A stretch of 26,700 nucleotides of DNA, taken from JBFKPQ01 sp041628225. GTDB taxonomy: Bacteria > Actinomycetota > Acidimicrobiia > Spongiisociales > JAENVV01. Both the position numbers and the translations under genes were made by a program. Shown piece by piece: positions 1 through 6,217 of this stretch (the stretch's first letter is position 1; each line of letters starts with the position of its first letter). The notes under the pieces were generated by a model. It worked only from the letters and a program-made list of their open reading frames with translations. It searched no databases and was not told where the DNA came from. The stretch covers positions 1 through 26,700 of the forward strand of contig JBFKPQ010000017.1 in NCBI GenBank assembly GCA_041628225.1, given 5' to 3'.

Positions 1-653
1 CCGATGTCCTGGATGACCAGGCCGAACGTCTCACCGGCGAGGTCGCCGATGGCGTAGACGATGCGGTTGGTGCCCTCGACGACGGCGAGGTCGGCAGGCC
101 CGAAGACGGCCGCGTCGACGCCAGCACCGGTCGGGGCGATCGCCACCGAGTACGTACCGGCCGGAAGTTCGACGATACCCTCGGCGGGATTCGCCACGCC
201 GGTGAACACCTCGGTCCCGTCGGCGAGCAGAATGTCGACCGTCGGAGCCGCCGCCGTGTGGCGGACGGTCAAACGACCTTCGCCGGCATCGGTGTTCGAT
301 ACGTCGTTGACGAAGATGCCGATCGTCGGCGAACCGTCTTCCATGAGGTGGGCGACGATCGATGCGTCGAGACCGTCCGTGACGGTGGCCGAGCCTTCGA
401 GCACGGCGTCTTCGATGGCTGCATCGGCGGCCGTGATCGCGAGGGCGTAGTCGCCCGCCGGCAGCTCGAGCGGGCCGGCGACGTCGCCGGGGGCGAAGTC
501 TTCCAGCGTGAGATCGCCGTTGACATAGACGTCGACGACGAGCCCGGGGATGCCGTGCACGACGGTGACGTTGCCACCGGTCTGTGCCATCGCCGGTGCG
601 GCCAGCACCAGCATGGTGGCCAGAGCGGCCATGAGTGTGATGAGCTTTTTCAT
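1..653 (-). CDS. Secreted DUF4397-domain protein (3' end cut by window edge)
   Basis: The reading frame opens at an ATG whose first base is 653 and stays open to the left edge, giving about 217 residues without a stop. A GGAGG ribosome site lies 5 bases upstream (659-663). The N-terminus is a clear Sec signal peptide: MKK, a hydrophobic core, then APAMA before a likely cut in front of Gln-Thr. The mature part starts NVTVVHGIPGL and continues with VDVYVNGD, LELPAGDYALAI and a second VRHTAAAPTVDILL unit. This beta-rich repeat is typical of DUF4397, a family of exported proteins of unknown biochemical role often found near cell-surface genes. It lies downstream of, and on the same strand as, a SigK/RskA-like pair and has its own SigK-type promoter candidate, so it is probably a target of that sigma factor. 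Family assignment is firm; function is unknown. Confidence 0.85.
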   Translation of the reverse strand, partial: MKKLITLMAALATMLVLAAPAMAQTGGNVTVVHGIPGLVVDVYVNGDLTLEDFAPGDVAGPLELPAGDYALAITAADAAIEDAVLEGSATVTDGLDASIVAHLMEDGSPTIGIFVNDVSNTDAGEGRLTVRHTAAAPTVDILLADGTEVFTGVANPAEGIVELPAGTYSVAIAPTGAGVDAAVFGPADLAVVEGTNRIVYAIGDLAGETFGLVIQDI

Positions 654-688
654 GAGATCCTCCGAGTATTTGAGACCTTCTACTCGGT

Positions 689-715
689 ATTCGTACCCGG
701 CGACCTCCGTGGATG
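689..715 (-). promoter_or_regulatory. Candidate SigK-type promoter for the DUF4397 gene
   Basis: On the minus strand CATCC (715-711) is followed after exactly 17 bases by CGAAT (693-689), 35 bases before the ATG at 653. This resembles the CCATCC / CCGAAT pattern I recall for mycobacterial SigK promoters. The SigK-like sigma factor gene is about 0.8 kb away on the same strand. The match is read by eye; no start site is known. Confidence 0.45.
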
Positions 716-774
716 ACATTTTATCACTAAAATCTCGGAGCCGGCTTCACCGCACCGTCGAACTGCCCTCTGCG

Positions 775-1440
775 CTAGGCGCCGAGGAACAGCACGTCGC
801 CCGTCGGCGCAGGGCTTCCACCGGCGGGTTCCAACGTGACCCCGACTGCCTCTCCCGGCTGAAGTGGATGTTCCAGCAGGATGACGATACGGTCCGCGCC
901 ACCGGCAAAGAGCCCGGCAGGTTGCGGAGGACCGTCGCCGATCACCCACGCCTGGTATGTCTGGCCGTCGGGTGCAGGCGCGAGACTCTCAGCGGTGAGC
1001 ACCGCTTCGCCCGTCGCCGGCAGGTACACCACCTCGACCACACCGTCGCCCGCATAAGCGGCTGTCGCCGATGCGACCACGGTGACGCCATCTGCCGAGG
1101 CCACGATACGGTCGACGTCCGTCGGGCGGGCCAGGAACATGGAGCCGGCAACGATGAGGACGATCGCCGCAGCCACCGCCGTCACCCATGTCGTCCTTCG
1201 GGCGCGCCGGCCCAGAGTGGCCACCTGGCCGGCATCGGCGACGGACTCGAGAACCCTGGTTCGCAGTTGCTCCGGCGGCGCGACGGCGCCGGCGAAGGCC
1301 CCGTCGACCATGGCTTCCCCCATGACCGCGACTTCAGCGGTACACCGCGAGCAGCGGTCCAGGTGCCGCTCGAATTCAGCGCGCTGATCGGGGACCAGTT
1401 CGCCGAGTACGTACTCCACGACGAGCTCGTGCACGCTCAT
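775..1440 (-). CDS. Anti-sigma factor, RskA-like, with zinc-binding N-terminus
   Basis: A 221-residue membrane protein that should hold the neighbouring ECF sigma factor inactive. The cytoplasmic N-terminus has the anti-sigma zinc-finger signature H26-x3-C30-x2-C33. One transmembrane helix follows at about residues 87-105 (TAVAAAIVLIVAGSMFLA). The extracytoplasmic C-terminal part contains TYQAWVIGDGPPQPAGLF and ends in a GVTLEPAGGSPAPTGDVLF strand, the pattern of the anti-sigma-K factor RskA domain. The ATG overlaps the stop of the sigma gene by four bases (ATGA, 1440-1437), so the two are translationally coupled. RskA-type proteins are normally cut stepwise in and outside the membrane to free SigK; that mechanism is known for the family and only inferred here. 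Confidence 0.9.
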   Translation of the reverse strand: MSVHELVVEYVLGELVPDQRAEFERHLDRCSRCTAEVAVMGEAMVDGAFAGAVAPPEQLRTRVLESVADAGQVATLGRRARRTTWVTAVAAAIVLIVAGSMFLARPTDVDRIVASADGVTVVASATAAYAGDGVVEVVYLPATGEAVLTAESLAPAPDGQTYQAWVIGDGPPQPAGLFAGGADRIVILLEHPLQPGEAVGVTLEPAGGSPAPTGDVLFLGA

Positions 1441-1994
1441 GTGACCTCCTCCGCACCACGCATCGCCCGCAATGCCGAGTGCATGCGCGATTTGACGGTG
1501 CCCACGGGAATCCCCAGGCGCTCGGAAATCGCGGCCTGCGTGAAACCTCCAAAGAACGACAGCTCGACGACCTCCCGTTGGATCTCGCTGAGACGGCTGA
1601 GCAAGGTCCTTGCGTGGAGGACGTCCATCCCGGCAATGACTTCACGCTCCACGTGATCGTCGGGCCGTTCAAATGCGGCCCGCCCGACCCGCTCGTCCCT
1701 GGCTTTGCGCGATTCCTCGGATCGCACCCGGTCGATGGCTCGCGCACGCGCCATCGTGAGAATGAATGCCGCGGCCGATCCGCGATCGGGATTCCATGCG
1801 CGAGCCTTCTGCCAAACTTCGAGAAACACGTCGTGGGTGACCTCTTCGGCCAGCTCCCGGCTGCGGATCACCTTCAGCACGGTTCCGAACACGGGCCCAG
1901 CCACCTTGTCGTAGAGCTCGGCGAACGAGGACTCATCCCCCGACGCGACCCGTGCCATGACCGCATTCAGTTGTTCGGTCCGTTCATTCGACAC
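1437..1994 (-). CDS. ECF RNA polymerase sigma factor, SigK-like
   Basis: A 185-residue group IV sigma factor. Region 2 is seen in SSFAELYDKVAGPVFGTVLKVI, the ELAEEVTHDVFLEVWQKA stretch, and the -10 recognition segment with AAAFILTMARARAIDRVR. Region 4 is seen in LSEIQREVVELSFFGGFTQ and the helix-turn-helix ISERLGIPVGTVKSRMHSALRAMR. The GTG at 1994 is preferred because GGAGG sits six bases upstream (2001-2005) and the conserved part begins soon after; the frame stays open to an ATG at 2081, but that extension is basic and unlike the family. The gene is coupled by ATGA to the RskA-like anti-sigma gene, which supports SigK/RskA family membership. Likely targets are the flanking secreted-protein genes. 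Confidence 0.88.
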   Translation of the reverse strand: MSNERTEQLNAVMARVASGDESSFAELYDKVAGPVFGTVLKVIRSRELAEEVTHDVFLEVWQKARAWNPDRGSAAAFILTMARARAIDRVRSEESRKARDERVGRAAFERPDDHVEREVIAGMDVLHARTLLSRLSEIQREVVELSFFGGFTQAAISERLGIPVGTVKSRMHSALRAMRGAEEVT

Positions 1995-2000
1995 CGAAAG

Positions 2001-2005
2001 CCTCC
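2001..2005 (-). promoter_or_regulatory. Ribosome binding site fixing the sigma-factor start
   Basis: GGAGG on the minus strand, six bases before the GTG at 1994. It decides in favour of this GTG over the in-frame ATG at 2081. Confidence 0.7.
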
Positions 2006-2219
2006 GGGGTTGATCGCCCACTCTACGGTGGCGACGCACAGCAACCGGCGACGGAAGCGGAAAGCTGACTGCGGTCATCATGGAGATGGTTCGTCACGGA
2101 CGCCGGCGCGGTTCGGTCCAGCATCGGCGCTCGGCGTCGCGACAACACGATGTGAACCATCGGCTCGACGGCTCCGAACCAGGTCTCGACGGGCGACATC
2201 CGCCCCGAGAGGAGAAACC

Positions 2220-2861
2220 ATGAAGAAGCTGCTCATTTCGACGGTCGCGATGGCCCTGGTCGTCCTGGCTGCACCGATCGCGTCCGCCGGCCACGACGAC
2301 AACCCGTCGCAACAGGTCCGGACCTACACGTACGAGCTCAACCAGGTCGGCAACAACACCGACGCCTCGGGGTGGACCCGCCTGACGGCACTCCCGAACG
2401 GCAAGGTCCAGGTCAAGGTCTATGTGGAAGGTTTGGCTCCGTCACTCCCCCACGCCCAGCATCTGCACGGCGTGATGAACGAGAGCGGGTTCGTGGCGGG
2501 TTCGTGCCCGACGGTCGCGGCGGACTCGGATGGGAACGGACTCATCGACACGCTCGAAGGTGTCCCCTCCTACGGATTCGTGAGAGCATCGCTCACCACG
2601 ACCGGTGACACCAGCCCCTCGTCGGCGCTCGCCGTCGACCGCTTCCCGGTGGCCGACGAAAACGGCGTTTTGGAGTACAGCAGGACCTTCTCCACCGATC
2701 CGGCCGTCTGGGCCGGCCTCGGAGCCCTCGAAGTGGTGGTCCATGGAGTCGACTTGAACGGCAACGGCGTCTACGACTTCGAGAGCGGCCCGTCCTCGCT
2801 GACCTCCGCGTTCCCGCTCGAGGCAACGCTTCCGGCGGTCTGCGGCGGACCCGGCAACTGA
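2220..2861 (+). CDS. Secreted CHRD-like protein with EF-hand-like loops
   Basis: A 213-residue exported protein. AGAGGAG (2208-2214) lies five bases before the ATG. The signal peptide runs MKKLLISTVAMALVVLAAPIASA with a likely cut before Gly-His-Asp. The mature domain has TYTYELNQVGNN, then LPNGKVQVKVYVEGL, LPHAQHLHG and later LGALEVVVHGVD, which together resemble CHRD or Cu/Zn-SOD-like beta domains with clustered histidines. Two acidic loops, DSDGNGLIDTLE (a full EF-hand pattern D-x-D-x-N-G-x-I-D-x2-E) and DLNGNGVYDFES, suggest calcium binding. Two Cys residues (GSCPT and AVCGG) may form a disulfide. It is divergent from the SigK-like gene across a 225-base gap and may belong to the same stress response. 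Enzymatic activity is not shown by the sequence; a structural or adhesive envelope role is equally possible. Confidence 0.75.
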   Translation: MKKLLISTVAMALVVLAAPIASAGHDDNPSQQVRTYTYELNQVGNNTDASGWTRLTALPNGKVQVKVYVEGLAPSLPHAQHLHGVMNESGFVAGSCPTVAADSDGNGLIDTLEGVPSYGFVRASLTTTGDTSPSSALAVDRFPVADENGVLEYSRTFSTDPAVWAGLGALEVVVHGVDLNGNGVYDFESGPSSLTSAFPLEATLPAVCGGPGN

Positions 2862-2886
2862 ACACGACAGCTACCGAGACGACTGG

Positions 2887-2910
2887 AGGGGCGGGCCATC
2901 ACCCGCCCCT
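2887..2910 (+). terminator. GC-rich hairpin terminator after the CHRD-like gene
   Basis: A 9-bp perfect stem (AGGGGCGGG 2887-2895 with CCCGCCCCT 2902-2910) around a 6-base loop, 26 bases past the stop codon. There is no long U-tract, as is usual for actinobacterial terminators. Confidence 0.65.
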
Positions 2911-2928
2911 TCATCGCGTCCCCGCGAC

Positions 2929-2942
2929 CGAACACATGTTCG
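2929..2942. promoter_or_regulatory. LexA-type SOS box
   Basis: CGAACACATGTTCG is an exact fit to CGAAC-N4-GTTCG, and to the CGAACRNRYGTTYG form I recall for Gram-positive and actinobacterial LexA boxes. It ends two bases before the TATCGT -10 of the SPL-like gene, where bound repressor would block RNA polymerase. Binding is inferred. Confidence 0.65.
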
Positions 2943-2944
2943 AC

Positions 2945-2950
2945 TATCGT
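2945..2950 (+). promoter_or_regulatory. -10 element (TATCGT) of a leaderless promoter
   Basis: TATCGT fits TANNNT and is followed by seven bases and the ATG at 2958. No Shine-Dalgarno sequence is present, so the mRNA probably begins at or next to the start codon. Confidence 0.55.
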
Positions 2951-2957
2951 CTCGAAC

Positions 2958-3959
2958 ATGACGCATCTGCGCTGGAAGCTGAGCGGGGACGCCACACCTC
3001 AACTCGCAATGCTTGGACGAGTGCGACGTGAGGTCGGCAAGGGCGAGTACCGGGGCCTGGAATTCCTCGAAGTCGACGCCAAGACGATCATCACGAAAAC
3101 GCCCGGCGGACCACGGTACGGCTTCGGCTACAGCATCAACGCCTACCGGGGGTGTTCGCACGCGTGCACCTACTGTTTCGCACGACCCACCCACGAGTAT
3201 CTCGGGCTCGACGGCTGGGGCGACTTCGATTCACGCATCGTCGTCAAGACCAATGCCGTAGCCCTCGCTCGGCACGAGATGGCCCCGGCCCGGTGGGCGG
3301 GACACCTCATCGCCATGGGCACCAACACCGACCCGTACCAACCCGCCGAGGGCAAGTACCGGTTGACGCGAGGCATCCTCGAGGTGATGAGCGACTACGG
3401 AAACCCGACATCGATCCTCACGAAGTCGCCCCTGGTGCTCCGCGACATCGACGTGTTGGCCGAGCTGGGCGAGCGGACCGAGGTCCGGGTGGACTTCTCG
3501 GTCGGCACCCTCGATGAAGAGGTGTGGAAGGCAACCGAACCCGGGACACCACATCCTCGGCGACGCATCGACGCCGTTCGGAGACTGCGCGACGCCGGCA
3601 TCCGGTCCGGCGTGCTCATGGGGCCGATCCTGCCCGGCCTGTCAGACGCACCGGAGCAGATCGCTGCGGTCGTCGACGCCGCCGCGGACGCCGGCGCCGT
3701 GTCGATCGGAGGCATACCACTGCACCTCCGGGGCATGGTGGCCGAGCACTACTACGCAAGACTGGCCCACCATCGACCCGATCTGATCAATCGATATCGT
3801 CGCCACTTCGCAGGTCGGGGCGAAGCTCCCGCTGAGTATTCGGAACGAATCATCGCGACGGTGCGAAACCTACGAGCGGGCCGCTTCGCCGAGTCGCCCC
3901 CGGAGGAGGCAGCGACGCCGCCACCACCCGTTTCGGCGCAGCTGTCGCTGGAGGTTTAG
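2958..3959 (+). CDS. Radical SAM protein, Rv2578c / spore photoproduct lyase-like
   Basis: A 333-residue radical SAM enzyme. The iron-sulfur cluster motif CSHACTYC (C-x3-C-x2-C) is at about residues 67-74, preceded by GFGYSINAYRGC and followed by FARPTHEY, a context typical of the Rv2578c/SplB-like family. Further conserved pieces are GTNTDPYQPAEGKYRLTR, ILTKSPLVLRD and VDFSVGTLDEEVWKATEPGTPHPRRR. SplB proteins reverse UV spore photoproduct by SAM-dependent radical chemistry, but non-sporulating relatives such as Rv2578c have no proven substrate, so repair is an inference. It is supported by the LexA-type box directly upstream and the photolyase gene nearby. The C-terminus has a short Pro-rich tail. 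The stop overlaps the stop of the convergent lipoprotein gene by three bases. Confidence 0.88.
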   Translation: MTHLRWKLSGDATPQLAMLGRVRREVGKGEYRGLEFLEVDAKTIITKTPGGPRYGFGYSINAYRGCSHACTYCFARPTHEYLGLDGWGDFDSRIVVKTNAVALARHEMAPARWAGHLIAMGTNTDPYQPAEGKYRLTRGILEVMSDYGNPTSILTKSPLVLRDIDVLAELGERTEVRVDFSVGTLDEEVWKATEPGTPHPRRRIDAVRRLRDAGIRSGVLMGPILPGLSDAPEQIAAVVDAAADAGAVSIGGIPLHLRGMVAEHYYARLAHHRPDLINRYRRHFAGRGEAPAEYSERIIATVRNLRAGRFAESPPEEAATPPPPVSAQLSLEV

Positions 3960-4729
3960 CGCCGATAGCGCAGCGCTTCGTCGCCCATCGACGTCAGGAT
4001 CAAGTCGCCATCGACGATGGATGGCCGGAACCCGTCACCGAGGACCGAGATGATCATCGAGTCCTGGATGACGAGGTCGGCCGGGCACTCCCCGGAGGCG
4101 GCCATCCGGGTGACGAGGACGTCGGGTCCCGAGGTCGTCCACGCACCGTCGAGATCACGGCAGCCGGTGGTGGCGATGAGGCGGCCGTCGGACGTCAAGA
4201 CGAGCGTCGGCACCTCACCGGCGGGAGCCTCGCCACCCTCCTCGGCGCCGAGGGCCACCAGTCGCCATTCGATGTCGGCGAAGGCGGCCGGGTCGACGTC
4301 GGCCACCTGGCGGAACAGCAGATCGACGTCGGGACCAGACAGCGTAAGCTTGTCGCCCTGCCGGGCCATGGTTTCGACGTTCATCAGGCCTCGGGTATAC
4401 GTCATTTCGACGTCCATCACGTCGGACGGCTCGCACGCCATGGCGGTCGAGGCCATTTCGAGGATGGACAGAGCCGGTCCGACCACGAGTCGACCTCCGT
4501 AGCTGTTGCAACCCGCGGAGCCGCCCACGGAGCCGGGCTCGACGATGAGGGTCACGGGATGGCCGGCCACGGGTTCGAAGGCGACCCCGGCCACCGTGCC
4601 GCTCTCGAGCTGCCACGTTCCCTGAAGGTCGTCGAGGGCAGGAACAGACGGAATCGTCGGATGCACGTCGGACCCTCCCCCGCAAGCCACCAGCAACGCC
4701 AGGGCAGCCATACCGATGCTTCGTCTCAT
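3956..4729 (-). CDS. Lipoprotein with two META/HslJ-like domains
   Basis: A 257-residue exported lipoprotein. The N-terminus MRRSIGMAALALLVAC has a lipobox (LVAC) with Cys16 as the expected lipidation site, which fixes the start near the ATG at 4729; the frame is open further upstream, but only as the antisense of the photolyase gene. The first META/HslJ-like unit has LQGTWQLES, then AGCNSYGG and TAMACEPSDV. The second begins IEWRLVALG and has TTGCRDLDG and ASGECPADLV. META domains occur in exported proteins linked to heat or novobiocin tolerance (HslJ) and protease inhibition; the role here is unknown. The gene is convergent with the SPL-like gene and divergent from the photolyase gene, with only 52 bases between starts. 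A GGAG lies rather far (13 bases) upstream, so start strength is uncertain. Confidence 0.82.
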   Translation of the reverse strand: MRRSIGMAALALLVACGGGSDVHPTIPSVPALDDLQGTWQLESGTVAGVAFEPVAGHPVTLIVEPGSVGGSAGCNSYGGRLVVGPALSILEMASTAMACEPSDVMDVEMTYTRGLMNVETMARQGDKLTLSGPDVDLLFRQVADVDPAAFADIEWRLVALGAEEGGEAPAGEVPTLVLTSDGRLIATTGCRDLDGAWTTSGPDVLVTRMAASGECPADLVIQDSMIISVLGDGFRPSIVDGDLILTSMGDEALRYRR

Positions 4730-4769
4730 GTTGGTTGGACGCTCCGGGGGCCGCATCGGTTTCCTGTTG

Positions 4770-4775
4770 TAGCGT
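4770..4775 (+). promoter_or_regulatory. -10 element (TAGCGT) of the leaderless photolyase promoter
   Basis: TAGCGT fits TANNNT and ends six bases before the GTG at 4782. No ribosome site is visible in between. Confidence 0.5.
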
Positions 4776-4781
4776 GGCATC

Positions 4782-6161
4782 GTGACCTCCGTCATCGCCG
4801 ACGAACGCATCCACGTGGTGCGAGACATCGAGCCGTTGGACGGCGAGTACGTCCTGTACTGGATGCAGGCCGCCGTTCGCACCCGGCACAACGAAGCCCT
4901 CGAGTACGCCGTGCAGACGGCCAACGATCTGGCAGTACCGCTGCTCGTCTGCTTCGGCGTCACCGCCGACTATCCCGAGGCGAGCCGACGCCACTTCCGC
5001 TTCCTGGTGGAGGGCCTCCGCGACGTCGCCCCGGCGCTCGAACGACGCCAGATCGGGTTCGTGGTCCGCCAGGGTTCTCCGCCCGCGGTGGCGGCCGACC
5101 TGGCCGGCCAGGCGTCCGCCGTCGTCACCGACCGGGGTTACCTCCGCCATCTTCGAGCGTGGCGTGCCGAGTTCGCCGACGCCTACGCAGGACCGATCCA
5201 TGAGGTCGAGACCAACCTGGTGGTCCCCGTGGAGACCGCCTCCGACAAACGTGAGTACGCCGCCAGGACGATCCGCCCCAAGATCCACCGACATCTGGGC
5301 GACTTCCTCGTCGACCTCGACACAACCGCTGTCGACATCCCGTGGACGGAGCGACTCGACGGACTCGACGCGTCGGATGTGGACGGCGTTCTCGACGCGC
5401 TCGACGTCGATCATGCCGTCCCGTCGGTCGAACAGCATTTCGAGGGAGGCGAGCTCGCCGCGTGGAGAGAGCTGCGCCGGTTCCTGGACCAGCGGTTCGA
5501 CGTCTACGACGAGCACCGCAACCAACCACAGACCGACGACGTGTCGTACCTGTCGATGTATCTGCATTACGGGCAGATCTCGCCGGTGGCCGCGGCGCGG
5601 GCTGCCAAAGAGGCCAAACGGCACGGCCCCAACATCGATTCGTTCATCGAGGAGTTGGTGGTGCGCCGCGAGCTCTCCCACAACTACTCGTGGTTCGAGC
5701 CCGATTACGACTCGTACTCGGCGCTTCCGGAGTGGTCTCGCAAGACGCTCGCCAAGCACCGGGACGACGAGCGGGAGCACCTGTACACGCGCAACGAATT
5801 GGAACACAGCAAGACCCACGACGAGTACTGGAACGCCGCCATGACGGAGATGCGCGAAACCGGGTACATGCACAACTACATGCGGATGTACTGGGGCAAG
5901 AAGATCATCGAGTGGACCAACACCCCCGAATTCGCTTACCGGACGGCGCTCTACCTCAACAACAAGTACCTGCTGGACGGCCGGGACCCGAATTCGTACA
6001 CGGGCGTGGGATGGGTCTTCGGCCTGCACGACCGCCCGTGGACCGAGCGAGAGATCTTCGGAACCGTCCGGTACATGTCGGCCGGCGGCCTGGAGCGCAA
6101 GGCGGATCCGGAGGCCTACGTCGAGAAGGTGCGTCGCCTGGTGGGTGAAACCCTGTTCTAG
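4782..6161 (+). CDS. Class II deoxyribodipyrimidine photolyase
   Basis: A 459-residue flavoenzyme that uses light to split cyclobutane pyrimidine dimers. The N-terminal alpha/beta antenna-like domain begins YVLYWMQAAVRTRHNEALEYA. The C-terminal FAD domain has LSMYLHYGQISPV, LVVRRELSHNYSWFEPDYDS, the ETGYMHNYMRMYWGKKIIEW helix and the class II hallmark stretch ALYLNNKYLLDGRDPNSY followed by GVGWVFGLHDRPW. The sequence pattern and length fit class II rather than class I photolyases or cryptochromes. The GTG at 4782 is chosen because a TAGCGT -10 lies six bases upstream and the domain starts at once. It sits two genes from the SPL-like radical SAM gene, making this a small UV-repair neighbourhood. 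No LexA-type box is seen here. Confidence 0.93.
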   Translation: MTSVIADERIHVVRDIEPLDGEYVLYWMQAAVRTRHNEALEYAVQTANDLAVPLLVCFGVTADYPEASRRHFRFLVEGLRDVAPALERRQIGFVVRQGSPPAVAADLAGQASAVVTDRGYLRHLRAWRAEFADAYAGPIHEVETNLVVPVETASDKREYAARTIRPKIHRHLGDFLVDLDTTAVDIPWTERLDGLDASDVDGVLDALDVDHAVPSVEQHFEGGELAAWRELRRFLDQRFDVYDEHRNQPQTDDVSYLSMYLHYGQISPVAAARAAKEAKRHGPNIDSFIEELVVRRELSHNYSWFEPDYDSYSALPEWSRKTLAKHRDDEREHLYTRNELEHSKTHDEYWNAAMTEMRETGYMHNYMRMYWGKKIIEWTNTPEFAYRTALYLNNKYLLDGRDPNSYTGVGWVFGLHDRPWTEREIFGTVRYMSAGGLERKADPEAYVEKVRRLVGETLF

Positions 6162-6203
6162 CCCGGCGAGAGCTAGCTCGGCATCCGGCACGGCTCGCGT
6201 GGC

Positions 6204-6209
6204 TACACT
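6204..6209 (+). promoter_or_regulatory. -10 element (TACACT) of the leaderless beta-galactosidase promoter
   Basis: TACACT fits TANNNT and is eight bases before the GTG at 6218. No Shine-Dalgarno sequence is seen. None of the GAAA repeats found before the DeoR-family gene occurs here. Confidence 0.55.
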
Positions 6210-6217
6210 CCGGCGCC

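Noticed and set aside
2093..2219. SigK-type promoter for the CHRD-like gene
   Set aside because: CGAAC (2174-2178) is present, but no CATCC-like element lies 16-18 bases upstream. Only a GAACC direct repeat is seen.
6170..6179. Palindrome GAGCTAGCTC between the photolyase and beta-galactosidase genes
   Set aside because: Ten bases, with mismatched extension beyond; too weak to call a terminator or operator.
4215..6191. Long open frame of 658 codons on the minus strand
   Set aside because: It is antisense to the class II photolyase, whose motifs are clear. The product is Arg/Val/Asp-rich and unlike a real family, as expected from third-position GC bias.
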